Below, one piece after another: positions 1 to 9,356 of a stretch of 64,000 bases of DNA. Position 1 is the stretch's first letter. The number at the start of each line of letters is the position of its first letter. The notes below the pieces were generated by a model, which saw only the letters and a list, made by a program, of their open reading frames with translations, was not told where the DNA came from and made no database searches. The stretch is from Marinomonas hwangdonensis. Lineage in GTDB: Bacteria > Pseudomonadota > Gammaproteobacteria > Pseudomonadales > Marinomonadaceae. The position numbers and the translations under genes were made by a program. The stretch lies in NCBI RefSeq assembly GCF_003721245.1, contig NZ_RIZG01000001.1, forward strand, positions 62,001-126,000, given 5' to 3'.

Positions 1-261
1 TTTTTCTGCAATAGGTAGAATCGTGTTTTGTATGGTGCGTTCTTCTTTCAGCAAACGTTGGTTCGTTTCGCTGATTTTTTGCTGCAACTCTTCTTGATCT
101 AGTTGAGCGTTGATTTCCCTTTGTACGGTATTAATGCTGCGTTTTATTTTACGTATCCACAACCCCGCCATCTTGGCCGCATGGGGCAGGCGTTCGGGGC
201 CTAGAACTAATAGGCCCACCACAAAAACAATGAGGAGTTCAGAAAAACCGATATCAAACAC
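1..261 (-). CDS. tatB: TatB, twin-arginine translocase subunit (3' end cut by window)
   Basis: Part of the Tat machinery that exports folded proteins across the inner membrane; TatB with TatC binds the twin-arginine signal. The visible 87 residues begin MFDIGFSELL, followed by a hydrophobic helix, the LVLGPERLP hinge typical of TatB, and an amphipathic, charged helix. The start is GTG at 261-259, just after the tatA stop, so translation is probably coupled to tatA. The C-terminus and any tatC lie beyond position 1. Gene order and the GPERLP hinge make the TatB rather than TatA assignment firm. Confidence 0.9.
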   Translation of the reverse strand, partial: MFDIGFSELLIVFVVGLLVLGPERLPHAAKMAGLWIRKIKRSINTVQREINAQLDQEELQQKISETNQRLLKEERTIQNTILPIAEK

Positions 262-264
262 AGA

Positions 265-486
265 TTAGGCGCTCTTGTCGTCTTTTTTAACATCAGCGTC
301 TATGACTTTATGCTGCTGCGCGGTTTTTTCTTCTTCGTTTTTTTCATCTTTATCAACGGCTTCTTTAAAGCCTTTTACTGCACTGCCTAGGTCGGAGCCT
401 AAACCTTTCAGTTTTTTTGTGCCGAAAATAAGAATGATGATGGCCAATACGATGACAAGTTGCCAAATACTAATTCCACCGAACAT
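265..486 (-). CDS. tatA: TatA, twin-arginine translocase pore subunit
   Basis: The 73-aa protein forms the oligomeric pore of the Tat export system in the inner membrane. It has a short N-terminal segment (MFGGISIWQ), a single hydrophobic helix at about residues 7-21, the family hinge FGTKKL, an amphipathic helix ([15 protein letters not shown]) and a highly charged Lys/Asp/Glu tail. The length is typical for TatA. It lies 14 nt downstream of hisE and is followed after 3 nt by tatB, in the operon ubiE-ubiB-hisE-tatA-tatB, an order also known in pseudomonads. Confidence 0.95.
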   Translation of the reverse strand: MFGGISIWQLVIVLAIIILIFGTKKLKGLGSDLGSAVKGFKEAVDKDEKNEEEKTAQQHKVIDADVKKDDKSA

Positions 487-500
487 AATGTACTCCTACT

Positions 501-833
501 TTATTCGCTACGACTGGCTTTTTCTTCTAAGCCTGATAAATTAAAACGGCGTGCTAACTCGTCTAGAACGGCTTCTGGGCCAAGGTTTAAATGAGATAAC
601 ATAACCAATGTGTGGAACCAGAGATCCGCCGTCTCATAAATGAGGTCGGTCTTATCTCCTGATACAGCAGCGTCTTTCGCGGCTAGTATGGTTTCTACGC
701 TTTCTTCGCCCACTTTTTCTAGGATCTTATTTAATCCTTTTGCATGCAGGCTAGCGACGTACGAGGTATCTACCCCAGCGACTTTACGTTGTTCTAAGGT
801 CGCGGCCAATTCGGCTAAAACATCAGTTTTCAT
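501..833 (-). CDS. hisE: Phosphoribosyl-ATP pyrophosphatase HisE
   Basis: It catalyses the second step of histidine biosynthesis, hydrolysing phosphoribosyl-ATP to phosphoribosyl-AMP and pyrophosphate in the cytoplasm. The 110-aa protein has the all-alpha NTP pyrophosphatase (MazG-like) signature: [14 protein letters not shown] with paired acidic residues and the downstream [13 protein letters not shown] helix. This is a stand-alone HisE; no HisI domain is fused and no hisI gene is adjacent, unlike the hisI-hisE pair of pseudomonads, so hisI must lie elsewhere. It starts 16 nt after the ubiB stop in the same operon. Confidence 0.93.
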   Translation of the reverse strand: MKTDVLAELAATLEQRKVAGVDTSYVASLHAKGLNKILEKVGEESVETILAAKDAAVSGDKTDLIYETADLWFHTLVMLSHLNLGPEAVLDELARRFNLSGLEEKASRSE

Positions 834-849
834 TATAGTCTCTTAATTG

Positions 850-2493
850 TTACGGTTTTAAGACGAGTAAGTAAATACCCACAGCAAATAAACTTAAACT
901 GGTTATGTCTGTGGCTTTTATATTATCGAGTAACATAGGATCAGTAATAATCCAAGCAGCCCCTAAGCTCAACACACCCATAAACCTAAAGGGTAAGTTT
1001 TTACGACCTTTTCGCAGTTCTTTGCCGAGTTGTTGGATGGACTTGGTTTGGGCTTCTATGCGCTCATTCTGGTGGGATATTTGCGATAGGGCATTAAAAA
1101 CCAAATTAGGGATCTGAGGCAGCTGTCCAGCCCATTGAGGAGCCTGTTTGCGAACTTCTTCAATCACCCGCTTGGGGCCAACTTGCTCCTGCATCCAGCG
1201 CTCTAGGAATGGCTTGGCAGTGACCCAAAGATCAAGGTCAGGGTAAAGCTGACGACCCAGTCCTTCAATATTGAGTAAGGTTTTTTCTAGCAAAACAAGC
1301 TGCGGTTGTACTTCCATGTTAAAACGACGTGCGGTTTGGAATAAGCCGATGAGTACCTGTCCAAACGAAATGTCTTTGAGTGGTTTGGCAAACATGGGTT
1401 CACAGACGCTGCGAATGGCTGATTCAAAGGCGTGAACCGGGGTGCCTTTAGGTACCCAGCCGCTTTCGACATGCAGTTCAGCCACCATACGATAATCCCG
1501 TTGGAAAAACGCCAGTAGATTGCGTGCAAGATAGCTTTTATCGGCTTCGTCTAGACTGCCCATGATAGCGCAGTCGATAGCAATATATTTGGGTTTTGCC
1601 GGGTTAGATACATCTACGAAGATATTTCCTGGGTGCATGTCTGCGTGAAAGAAACTGTGTGAGAATACTTGCGTGAAGAAGATTTCTACGCCTCGCTCCG
1701 CTAAGCATTTCATATCCACATTGGCTTTATTGAGGGCGGCGATATCCGCTACAGGAATGCCAGAAATACGTTCCACCACCATGACGTTACGATGGCTGTA
1801 GTCCCAGTAAATTTGCGGTACGTAAAGTAGATTTGAGTTGATGAAATTGCGCTGAAGCAAGCCTGTGTTGCCTGCTTCTTTGGCTAGATCTAGCTCGTCT
1901 AATATGGTGTATTCGTAATCAGTAACGACCTCGACAGGGCGAAGGCGTCGGCCATCAGCGCTTAATTTAGCAACAAGATGCGCTAAGGTATAAAGCAGGC
2001 TGATGTCTTTGCCGATGGTTTTTTCAATGCCAGGGCGGATGACTTTGACGACAACCGCTTCACCAGAATGTAGGGTGGCTGTATGCACCTGAGCAATAGA
2101 CGCGGAGGCTAATGGGCTAGATGAAAATTCGGCAAACAATTCGCTGACAGGGGCCTTAAGGTCGCGCTCTATAATGGCTTGGGCAATGTGCCCCGGAAAA
2201 GCCGGAACTCTGTCTTGAAGTCTGGCTAGCTCGTCAGCGATATCATCGTCTAATAGATCACGACGAGTTGACAGTATTTGTCCAAACTTAACAAAAATAG
2301 GCCCAAGAGATTCCAGCGCCAGTCGTAGTCGTTCGCCTTTATTTTTTTGCACTCTTTTACGGCCTACTAGGCAAAATAAACCAAGACTGTAACGCAAGTA
2401 CCAAGGTAGAGCCTTGAGAGGGATAAAGGCGTCAAGACGAAAGCGAACAACGGTATAAAGGATACGGATTAAACGAAAAGCGCTGGTGAACAT
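850..2493 (-). CDS. ubiB: UbiB, ubiquinone biosynthesis atypical kinase/ATPase
   Basis: A member of the ADCK/ABC1/UbiB family of protein-kinase-like ATPases needed for ubiquinone synthesis. The 547-aa length matches the E. coli protein. The family KxGQ motif (KFGQILSTR) is present near residue 90, followed by the Ala-rich loop (SASIAQVH), the invariant VKV lysine and a catalytic-loop HADMHPGN with the downstream AIDCAIMG. The C-terminus has two hydrophobic stretches (about 503-545) anchoring it to the inner membrane. It starts 2 nt after the ubiE stop, leaving no room for the usual intervening ubiJ gene. Confidence 0.95.
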   Translation of the reverse strand: MFTSAFRLIRILYTVVRFRLDAFIPLKALPWYLRYSLGLFCLVGRKRVQKNKGERLRLALESLGPIFVKFGQILSTRRDLLDDDIADELARLQDRVPAFPGHIAQAIIERDLKAPVSELFAEFSSSPLASASIAQVHTATLHSGEAVVVKVIRPGIEKTIGKDISLLYTLAHLVAKLSADGRRLRPVEVVTDYEYTILDELDLAKEAGNTGLLQRNFINSNLLYVPQIYWDYSHRNVMVVERISGIPVADIAALNKANVDMKCLAERGVEIFFTQVFSHSFFHADMHPGNIFVDVSNPAKPKYIAIDCAIMGSLDEADKSYLARNLLAFFQRDYRMVAELHVESGWVPKGTPVHAFESAIRSVCEPMFAKPLKDISFGQVLIGLFQTARRFNMEVQPQLVLLEKTLLNIEGLGRQLYPDLDLWVTAKPFLERWMQEQVGPKRVIEEVRKQAPQWAGQLPQIPNLVFNALSQISHQNERIEAQTKSIQQLGKELRKGRKNLPFRFMGVLSLGAAWIITDPMLLDNIKATDITSLSLFAVGIYLLVLKP

Positions 2494-2495
2494 GA

Positions 2496-3251
2496 TTAAA
2501 ATTTAAATCCTTTGTGCAGAGCGACTATGCCACCGGTTAAGTTTTGGTAGCTGGTGCGTTCAAAGCCCACTTCATTCATCATGGTTTTGAGTGTTTCTTG
2601 ATCAGGGTGCATTCGAATGGATTCCGCGAGGTAGCGATAACTGTCCGCATCGTTGGCAATGAGTTTGCCCATCATTGGCAGTAAGCGGAAGGAGTACTGA
2701 TCGTACACTTGTGACAGCGTTTCAGATTCGGGTTTGGAGAATTCCAAAACAAGTAAGCGGCCTCCAGGTTTCAACACGCGATACATAGATGCCAAGGCTT
2801 TGGATTTGTCGGTGACGTTACGCAAGCCAAAGGCAATAGTGATGCAGTCAAAGGTGTCGTCGGGAAAAGGCAGTTCTTCTGCATTAGCTTGGACGAATTG
2901 AACATTGCCAACAACACCCATGTTGGCTAATTTGTCGCGGCCCACTTTTAACATGGAATCGTTTATGTCTGCCAAAATGACTTGGCCTTGCGCACCCACT
3001 AGGCGAGAAAACTTGAGCGTCAGGTCACCTGTACCACCTGCAATATCTAATACGCATTGACCCGCGCGTACACCCGATTGGCTAATGGTGTGGCGTTTCC
3101 AGAGGCGATGAATGCCACCGGACATTAGGTCATTCATAATGTCGTACTTTGCCGCGACGGAGTGAAAAACGTTCGCGACAGCTTTGACTTTTTCCTCTGT
3201 AGGGATTTCTTTGAAGCCAAAATCGGTGGTTTTTTTCTGATCGTCTTGCAT
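2496..3251 (-). CDS. ubiE: UbiE, ubiquinone/menaquinone C-methyltransferase
   Basis: A SAM-dependent methyltransferase acting on demethylmenaquinol and on 2-polyprenyl-6-methoxy-benzoquinol in quinone biosynthesis. The 251-aa protein has the UbiE signature region ([19 protein letters not shown]), SAM motif I ([12 protein letters not shown]), the acidic motif II (ILADIN) and the family block [12 protein letters not shown]. It is the first gene of the minus-strand operon running through ubiB, hisE, tatA and tatB. The start ATG is preceded by a purine-rich stretch of the upstream intergenic region (3252-3371). Confidence 0.96.
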   Translation of the reverse strand: MQDDQKKTTDFGFKEIPTEEKVKAVANVFHSVAAKYDIMNDLMSGGIHRLWKRHTISQSGVRAGQCVLDIAGGTGDLTLKFSRLVGAQGQVILADINDSMLKVGRDKLANMGVVGNVQFVQANAEELPFPDDTFDCITIAFGLRNVTDKSKALASMYRVLKPGGRLLVLEFSKPESETLSQVYDQYSFRLLPMMGKLIANDADSYRYLAESIRMHPDQETLKTMMNEVGFERTSYQNLTGGIVALHKGFKF

Positions 3252-3371
3252 AAACTATTTTATCCTAAGCGGCGTTATGGGGATGCCGTTCTTTTTAATT
3301 GATAGTGGTATTGTAACCGCCACAGCGAAGCACGGGTACTGGTTTGTTTGTTGTCTCTTAATTGGCGTAGT

Positions 3372-4901
3372 TTATTTTGATGCCATTACCTGGTTTCGTC
3401 CGGCTTCTTTGGCGCTGTAGAGAAGCTTGTCGGCACGCCCAAATAGGTCGTTGGGGGATTCTTTTGGTTGAAGTTCTGCTACCCCGATCGAGATAGAAAT
3501 GGTGACGGGTTCACCCTGTACATTAAACGGTGCCTTTACCACGGCAAGCCGAATCGCTTCGGCTCGTTCCATGGCTTGCTCTAAAGTGGTATTAGGTAGC
3601 ACGATCACAAACTCTTCACCGCCGTAACGGAAAATAAGATCTTCGTCTTTTAAGGCATCGCGCATTTGCTTAGGGACTAAGCGAAGTACTTTATCGCCAG
3701 CCAGATGCCCCCAAGTGTCGTTGACGTTTTTAAAGTGATCAATGTCACAGACGGCAAGACAGAGCGGTTTTTGTGTTTTTTGCATTACCTGACACAAGGG
3801 AAGAATGGCGTCTTGATAAGCGGTACGGTTAGGCAAATCCGTGAGCGAGTCCGTCATGGCCTGAGCTAACTTTTCTTGCAACAGTGAGCGCAGCGATACG
3901 GTATCTTTTTCCATTCTTGTCACTTTGTTTTTGAGCAAGGTGATGGATTGTGTGGCGTGTTTTTCTTGTTGATGCATCTGGCTTTGATAATCTGTCATAG
4001 TGCTCGAAATCGAAGACAGGCGATCATTTATTAGGCTTTTTAGGCTGTCCAGATCACTGGCGCTTTTGACGGCTTGAGAAGTGTCTTTTACTTGCCTTTG
4101 CAACTGTGTATTTAAGCCGTGACGACTTTCAGAGAGTGTTTTTTGGGAGTGATAGCTAGTAGAAATGGAGTCGTTAATACTGGCCAGTTGTTTGTTCAGC
4201 TGATTTAAATAGTTGGTAAGGTTTTCTTGGCTTTTACCAATCGCAACCATAACAAGATTAATGACTTCGTCGAGAATACCAGGCAATTCTTGTAGGTTTT
4301 TATTGCCAAGTAGGGCTTTTCTTAGGTCAGCGATGTCGTCATCGTGGTGACTAGGCAGTGATAAATTGTTTAATAACCCAGCCAAGGTATGGCTGATTTG
4401 CAGCATGATTTCCTGATCATTTTTTTGTGAGTCTGATGGTGAGCTGCGACGGTTAAATAACCTCTTGAAAAAGGAACTGGATGACCTTGGCTCTGCGGTA
4501 TTTTCAAGAGTACTTTCTGCGAGGGTTAAAAAACCTTTTAGTAGCTGTGGCCATTGGGAAGAGGATTGCCAATGTAATCGGATTTGACCTTCAAGTTGTT
4601 TTCTTTCGCTTTGAGGGACGCGATAGCCAGGCTGTTTTTCTAATAAATCAATGAGCTCCTGCAGTACGCTGCGGATGAGCTTAGCTCGCCCCATTTGTGC
4701 TTCATCGCTCTGAATGAGTAGGGGTTCAGCGTTGTTAAGTGCGTCTTGTATTTGTTGTGCGTCTGCGCCCTTGTTGATCACTTGGCGTATGTGGCGTACA
4801 ACGGAATCGAGCTTTGGGTCATTACCTTCTGCAAGTAGACTGGTCCGTGAGACCGCTTTGCGTAGTACTTCGATAAGTTTTTCGCTAGATGATTCCGTCA
4901 T
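3372..4901 (-). CDS. GGDEF diguanylate cyclase with N-terminal helical domain
   Basis: A 509-aa cytoplasmic protein predicted to make cyclic di-GMP. The C-terminal third carries the GGDEF domain: DSLTDLPNRTAY, the DIDHFKNVND block and the active-site motif GGEEF at about 427-431. The inhibitory-site motif RxxD is not clean; KDED stands where it would be expected, so product feedback may be weaker. The N-terminal about 340 residues are polar and helical with long heptad-like stretches, without membrane segments or a sensor domain I can name. It starts 16 nt downstream of dsbA on the same strand and is probably co-transcribed with it. Confidence 0.88.
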   Translation of the reverse strand: MTESSSEKLIEVLRKAVSRTSLLAEGNDPKLDSVVRHIRQVINKGADAQQIQDALNNAEPLLIQSDEAQMGRAKLIRSVLQELIDLLEKQPGYRVPQSERKQLEGQIRLHWQSSSQWPQLLKGFLTLAESTLENTAEPRSSSSFFKRLFNRRSSPSDSQKNDQEIMLQISHTLAGLLNNLSLPSHHDDDIADLRKALLGNKNLQELPGILDEVINLVMVAIGKSQENLTNYLNQLNKQLASINDSISTSYHSQKTLSESRHGLNTQLQRQVKDTSQAVKSASDLDSLKSLINDRLSSISSTMTDYQSQMHQQEKHATQSITLLKNKVTRMEKDTVSLRSLLQEKLAQAMTDSLTDLPNRTAYQDAILPLCQVMQKTQKPLCLAVCDIDHFKNVNDTWGHLAGDKVLRLVPKQMRDALKDEDLIFRYGGEEFVIVLPNTTLEQAMERAEAIRLAVVKAPFNVQGEPVTISISIGVAELQPKESPNDLFGRADKLLYSAKEAGRNQVMASK

Positions 4902-4917
4902 ATCGCCTCATTTTCCA

Positions 4918-5538
4918 TTAATTTTGACGTTCTTTCTCAACCAAGAAGTTCACAACATTAAAGATGTTTTCGTTCCCGTTGGCTGTTTGTGCACTGACCA
5001 AATATTTACCGTTAACAATAATGCCTGGTACGCCACGAGCGCCATAAGCGCGTATTTTTGCATCGGCTTGGCTTAAACGGCTATTGACAGCAAAAGAATC
5101 ATATTGCTTGCGGAATTCATTTTCACTGACGCCATAATTCGCAAAGAAGTCTGCCAAAGCGTCTTCGGAGTTTAGGTTGCGACGTTCAACATGGATTGCA
5201 TTAAATAGGTCAGCACGAAGTTCGCTTTCGATACCTAGAAGGTCGGCAATATGGAATGCTTTCGCGTGGGCTAGCCAGCCACGACCAAATACCGCTGGTA
5301 GATATTTGAAGTCAATGTCGCTTGCCATGTCTTTTTTCCAAGCATTAACGAGCGGCTCTAATGTGTAACAATGTGGGCAACCGTACCAAAATATTTCGGT
5401 GACTTCGACTTTGCTTGGGTCACTGGTTCTGACAGGGTTTTTGATGGTGGTGTAACCATTCCCGTCGCTGTATTCGGCGGCGAAAGCGGTAGATGAGATA
5501 AGAACAGAAAACAGCAAAGCTGAAAACAGCTTGATCAT
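4918..5538 (-). CDS. dsbA: DsbA, periplasmic thiol:disulfide oxidoreductase
   Basis: It introduces disulfide bonds into periplasmic proteins and is reoxidised by DsbB (encoded at 9357). The 206-aa protein has a signal peptide of about 20 residues ending in STAFA, a thioredoxin fold with the active-site CPHC at residues 54-57 (FWYGCPHC), and the cis-proline loop GVPGIIVNGKY near residue 170. It is divergent from engB with a 287-bp gap, and followed by a diguanylate cyclase gene. The cytochrome c gene often found between engB and dsbA in pseudomonads is absent. Confidence 0.95.
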   Translation of the reverse strand: MIKLFSALLFSVLISSTAFAAEYSDGNGYTTIKNPVRTSDPSKVEVTEIFWYGCPHCYTLEPLVNAWKKDMASDIDFKYLPAVFGRGWLAHAKAFHIADLLGIESELRADLFNAIHVERRNLNSEDALADFFANYGVSENEFRKQYDSFAVNSRLSQADAKIRAYGARGVPGIIVNGKYLVSAQTANGNENIFNVVNFLVEKERQN

Positions 5539-5825
5539 AGAAAACTCCTAGTTACATTCACTTTATGAGGTATGCGTACATCATGCACAGAATTGCGTTG
5601 GAATACGATTCACTCAACAGAGAAGTTAGCTATTTTTTCAGTTAGTTTACGTGCAATTTACACTTCTTGTCTGTATCTGTCTACGAGAGACTGAGGAACC
5701 TGTATTTTAGTCTATATAACGACTTTTAAGCATTAACATGGCATATTTTATGGTTTGCTGGCATTATATACAGCATACGCAAAAATCCTAAATGCAACTT
5801 CGAATTTACTGACGAATATCAACTT
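5539..5825. promoter_or_regulatory. Divergent intergenic region dsbA / engB
   Basis: This 287-bp gap must carry the promoters of the divergent dsbA and engB genes. It is AT-rich in its engB-proximal half. I see no small ORF with a ribosome-binding site, no tRNA-like fold and no strong hairpin, and I could not assign individual promoter boxes with confidence. Confidence 0.4.
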
Positions 5826-6470
5826 ATGACCCCTTTTGACTCCATTTTTCGATCCGCACATTTCATTAAAAGTGCAGAGAAACTTTCACAATGTCCTCTA
5901 GACCAAGGTGTCGAGGTCGCGTTTGCTGGACGCTCGAACGCGGGCAAATCCACGGCTTTGAATGCGCTGACTGACCAGAAAAAGTTAGCGCGTACCTCTA
6001 AGACGCCAGGACGTACTCAACTTATTAACTGTTTCGGCTTAAGTGTTGATGATCGTCGCTTGATCGATTTGCCAGGCTACGGTTTTGCCAAAGTACCCAT
6101 TGAAATGAAAAAAGTGTGGCAAGCACACATGCAAGACTATCTAATGAATCGTCGCTCTTTGGCCGGTGTGGTGCTGGTGATGGACATTCGTCATCCACTG
6201 AAAGAGTTCGATGAAATGATGCTGGATTGGGCAAAGTCCAATAACATGAAGGTACATGTCCTGCTGACTAAGTCTGATAAGCTCAATCGTGGTCCAGCCA
6301 AAACGACTGTGCTGACGGTACAAAAAGCCATTAAGAAGCAAGGGGTGGATGGAACGGTACAGATGTTCTCTGCTTTAAACGGTGACGGCCTTGATGAACT
6401 AAGAATCAAATTGTCGGAATGGTTGGTTTTAGAGAATCTTGACGAAATCCCTGTTTCACCTAACGCCTAA
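5826..6470 (+). CDS. engB: EngB/YihA, essential ribosome-biogenesis GTPase
   Basis: A small Ras-like GTPase (214 aa) needed for assembly of the large ribosomal subunit and for cell division. All G motifs are visible: G1 GRSNAGKST at 35-43, G2 in the KTPGRTQ loop, G3 DLPGYGFA at 81-88, G4 LTKSDK and a G5-like FSALNG. The length and the N-terminal DSIFRSAHFIKSA segment are typical of the TrmE-Era-EngA-EngB family. It is monocistronic, ending in a strong terminator. Confidence 0.96.
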   Translation: MTPFDSIFRSAHFIKSAEKLSQCPLDQGVEVAFAGRSNAGKSTALNALTDQKKLARTSKTPGRTQLINCFGLSVDDRRLIDLPGYGFAKVPIEMKKVWQAHMQDYLMNRRSLAGVVLVMDIRHPLKEFDEMMLDWAKSNNMKVHVLLTKSDKLNRGPAKTTVLTVQKAIKKQGVDGTVQMFSALNGDGLDELRIKLSEWLVLENLDEIPVSPNA

Positions 6471-6500
6471 ACCTATCGCTTATTGTTATTTGAAAATCTA

Positions 6501-6537
6501 ACCTGTAGGGCAACACCTTGCCCTACAGGTTTTTTTT
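6501..6537 (+). terminator. Rho-independent terminator after engB
   Basis: A perfect 13-bp stem (ACCTGTAGGGCAA at 6501-6513 with its complement at 6518-6530), a 4-nt loop and a run of T residues follow the engB stop by about 30 nt. Confidence 0.92.
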
Positions 6538-6559
6538 ACGTCTGGCGTCTGACTTTTTG

Positions 6560-8188
6560 TTATTGCGGCACTAGGTAATCTGCTAAGAAGGTGTCGAAAT
6601 CAACGACATCAGACGCCTCGATCGCTTCCTGATCCCGTAACGACTGCTCCGCTTTTTCCATGAATTCACGAGTGAGTTCGTGTGTCAAAGGGCAAGTCAT
6701 CCACTGTGCTTGTTGTTCTTTAGCAAGAGCAAGCATGGCATTTTGATAGCCATTTTGCTGTTTGCAACGCTCGGTTAATTGCACAGAAGGCAGCGATGAC
6801 GGGTCATTTAGTTTTGTCCGTTGAGCGTTTACTGCGTCACGGTAAGCGGGGTTCCCTGTCTGTTGTACTAAGAAATCTGCCACTTCAGCCAATTCCGCCA
6901 TCATGCTGGCGGCTTTGTCGCGAAGCTTGACTGGGCCTTGACCAAAGTCAAATTGTCTCTCTAAGTCTTGTCCATGTGTGGCTATTTCCTGTTGCATAAT
7001 GCGCAACTGGTGGCATTCTGCACTGCCTAAAAATTCGTCACCACGAAGCATACAATAGACGAGAAACACGTCAATGAAGTACAGGGTGGACGATTGCATG
7101 CCAATAGAAGAGCTTGGGTCTAAGTCCATAATGCGGACTTCTATGTATTCAACACCTCGCGCATGCAGGGCTGCACTGGGGTGTTCGCCGGGCTGAGTAA
7201 CGCGTTTAGGGCGAATATCACTGTAATACTCGTTTTCAATCTGCAATAAGTTGCTGTTGAGCTGGCGGTACTGACCATCTACTTTAACGCCAATATCTTG
7301 GTACGCTTGATAAGGTGTTTTCAGCGCTTTTTTAATGGTGCTAATATAGGTATCTACTTCGTTATAACACACGTACAAGTCAGCTTGCGCTTTGTTTTGA
7401 TAACCAAGATCGCTCATGCGCAGCGACGTGGCTTGGGGCCCAACCCAGGTGTTTTCTGGTAGTTCGGTGAGACTATCGGGTTTTTTGGGTAGAAAGCTGT
7501 TGTCAATCGCGGGGGAAGCGCCAAACAGCAAGGACAGCATCCACGAGCTACGACGAAAATTACGAATCAGGGCAAAATAGCTGTCTGACTGAAAGGTCTG
7601 CTTTTCGCTTGCGCTTAACGCCTTCATACCCTTGTGTTGTTCTAAAAAGTCCCAAAATGCTTTATCGAATGAAAAGTTGTAGTGCATGCCAGCGATGCAT
7701 TGCATGATTCGACCATAGCGATTTGATAAGCCTTCGCGATAGACACGCTTCAATTTACCTGTATTTGACTCACCGTAATAAGCAATGGGTACTTCATCAT
7801 TGTTAGTGAGGTGACAGGGCATACTGGCCGGCCACAAGCATTCATCGTGTTTGTACAGTTCGTGGTTAACTAGGTTGTGAATGTCTTCTAACTCTTTAAG
7901 CACACCTTCAACAGTAGGGTGAACCCCTGTGATGAACTCCATAAGCGCCTCAGAATAATCTGTGGTGATGGCGCTGTGCGTCATGGCCGAACCAAGTGAC
8001 TTAGGATGTGGCTTTTGTGATATGCGACCTTTAGTGCGATCCACCCGCAGAGCTTCACGCTCGACACCGCGGTGGAACGTAAGCGCAGCGGTGGTCGCCG
8101 TGTTTTGGCAGTAGTCTGCCAACGCCTGTAAGGCATGAGTTAAAGTGCTCAAGAAGCAGTCCTTCTGTTTAGTAAGGCTAGGTGACAC
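6560..8188 (-). CDS. gshA: Glutamate-cysteine ligase
   Basis: It catalyses the ATP-dependent ligation of glutamate and cysteine, the first and rate-limiting step of glutathione synthesis. The 542-aa protein is of the gammaproteobacterial GshA type (about 520 aa in E. coli) with the FHRGVEREALRVD opening, ITTDYSEALMEFITGVH, the GMHYNFSF substrate block and HARGVEYIEVRIMDLDP. It converges with engB and diverges from the yggX region. A Met at the second codon cluster is possible, but the chosen ATG is the first in frame. Confidence 0.95.
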   Translation of the reverse strand: MSPSLTKQKDCFLSTLTHALQALADYCQNTATTAALTFHRGVEREALRVDRTKGRISQKPHPKSLGSAMTHSAITTDYSEALMEFITGVHPTVEGVLKELEDIHNLVNHELYKHDECLWPASMPCHLTNNDEVPIAYYGESNTGKLKRVYREGLSNRYGRIMQCIAGMHYNFSFDKAFWDFLEQHKGMKALSASEKQTFQSDSYFALIRNFRRSSWMLSLLFGASPAIDNSFLPKKPDSLTELPENTWVGPQATSLRMSDLGYQNKAQADLYVCYNEVDTYISTIKKALKTPYQAYQDIGVKVDGQYRQLNSNLLQIENEYYSDIRPKRVTQPGEHPSAALHARGVEYIEVRIMDLDPSSSIGMQSSTLYFIDVFLVYCMLRGDEFLGSAECHQLRIMQQEIATHGQDLERQFDFGQGPVKLRDKAASMMAELAEVADFLVQQTGNPAYRDAVNAQRTKLNDPSSLPSVQLTERCKQQNGYQNAMLALAKEQQAQWMTCPLTHELTREFMEKAEQSLRDQEAIEASDVVDFDTFLADYLVPQ

Positions 8189-8452
8189 AGGGTCACGCTA
8201 AAAAGTATGGTCGGATTGTACTCGTCTGAGCTTATTGGCGGCAAGTCGCGGTTTCATTGAGGGGGTATTTTCAGCGGATTTATTTTGACCTGAACGTTTT
8301 GTGTCTTCACGTTATTGGCTAGAAGCCAACCATCCTACTGTAAAATGGCACTTAATGGTATTGAGCTAATATCGAGGCAAGTCGACTTGTTTTTTGTTAG
8401 GCTAGCGCCACTAACCAAAGACACTCTTTACTTTATAATAGGCGATTTAGTT

Positions 8453-8737
8453 ATGGCAAATACCGTGTTTTGTAAAAAATACCAAAAAGAAATGGAAGCA
8501 CTTGATCGTGCGCCCCTTCCAGGCGCAAAAGGCCAAGAGGTACTTCAAAACGTATCAAAACAAGCATGGCAAGAATGGCAGTTATTGCAGACCATGATGA
8601 TTAATGAAAAACAGCTGAATCTGATGCAGCCCGAATCTCGTCAGTACATAATGGCGCAGATGGACAAGTTTTTTAATAACGAGACCACGGACAAGTTGTC
8701 TGGTTATGTTGATCCGGGCGATATCAAAGAGCTGTAG
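8453..8737 (+). CDS. yggX: YggX, probable Fe(2+)-trafficking protein
   Basis: A 94-aa cytoplasmic protein of the YggX family, linked to iron trafficking and protection of Fe-S clusters from oxidation. The start [21 protein letters not shown] contains the family's conserved Cys7. The body ([21 protein letters not shown]) and C-terminal YVDPGDI are diagnostic. The open frame extends upstream to 8315 without stop, but the ATG at 8453 gives the canonical family length and N-terminus. mutY, often just upstream, is not here. A terminator follows immediately. Confidence 0.95.
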   Translation: MANTVFCKKYQKEMEALDRAPLPGAKGQEVLQNVSKQAWQEWQLLQTMMINEKQLNLMQPESRQYIMAQMDKFFNNETTDKLSGYVDPGDIKEL

Positions 8738-8755
8738 GTTTTTTTGAGAGAGCTG

Positions 8756-8792
8756 AAAGCGTTCTTTTTATCCAAAAGAACGCTTTTTTTTT
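8756..8792 (+). terminator. Rho-independent terminator after yggX
   Basis: Stem AAAGCGTTCTTTT (8756-8768) pairs with 8774-8786 over a 5-nt loop and runs into a T tract. It overlaps the stop codon of the convergent FliL-like gene, and its A/T-rich arms could serve both directions. Confidence 0.88.
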
Positions 8793-9201
8793 ACTGAGTA
8801 ACGAAGCTGCCAAACAAGATATCAGCAACTGGCGTTTGTCCAGTTTCTTCTTTTAAAGCATCGTTCACTTTTACCGTAGCTTCTTTTCGAGTCTCTTCAC
8901 GGGCGAGCGCACCAATCACTTGATCTGACGTCCGTGAGCTTAAAAACATCACCAAGGCATCTCGTATTAAAGGCATATTACGAAGAATAATGACTCTTTC
9001 TGCTTCATCGGTTCGAATTGTAATACTGGCCTTGATGTATTTAAGCTGCCCATTGTCGTCTAGATGATTGACGACAAAATCGGGTGTTAATTCAACATAA
9101 GCGGTTTTCCCTGTGTTCGCATAAACGGCTGTACTCAGCAAACTGGTAAGTAGCAAAACCAAGAGGGTAATTTTGTTGTGTGAAGGTATTATCAGTGACA
9201 T
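8791..9201 (-). CDS. FliL-like periplasmic or membrane-anchored protein
   Basis: A 136-aa protein with an N-terminal hydrophobic segment (about residues 10-28) that looks like a signal peptide with an A-Y-A cleavage site, or a single anchor. The remainder resembles the periplasmic domain of FliL: YVELTPDFVVNHL near the start, YIKASITIRT, the helix NMPLIRDALVMFLSSRT and the ending VADILFGSFVTQ, matching the FliL pattern of a C-terminal 'hLFTxFVVQ'. FliL stabilises flagellar stators, but no flagellar gene is in the window, so this is a free-standing paralogue of uncertain role. Confidence 0.75.
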   Translation of the reverse strand: MSLIIPSHNKITLLVLLLTSLLSTAVYANTGKTAYVELTPDFVVNHLDDNGQLKYIKASITIRTDEAERVIILRNMPLIRDALVMFLSSRTSDQVIGALAREETRKEATVKVNDALKEETGQTPVADILFGSFVTQ

Positions 9202-9356
9202 ATTAGGCTCTCGTATTCATCGCAATAGACAGTATACTAACTGTCCTTAGAGCGCTGTGTCAGCAGTAATTTGCACTTTTGCGGTTTATTGATGCCATAG
9301 CTTAATGGGTTACAAAGCAAACCACTATTATTTAGTCAGTGTAGGAATATTTGTTT

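Noticed and set aside
8315-8452. N-terminal extension of YggX
   Set aside because: The 46 extra codons are not YggX-like; the internal ATG gives the canonical start and length.
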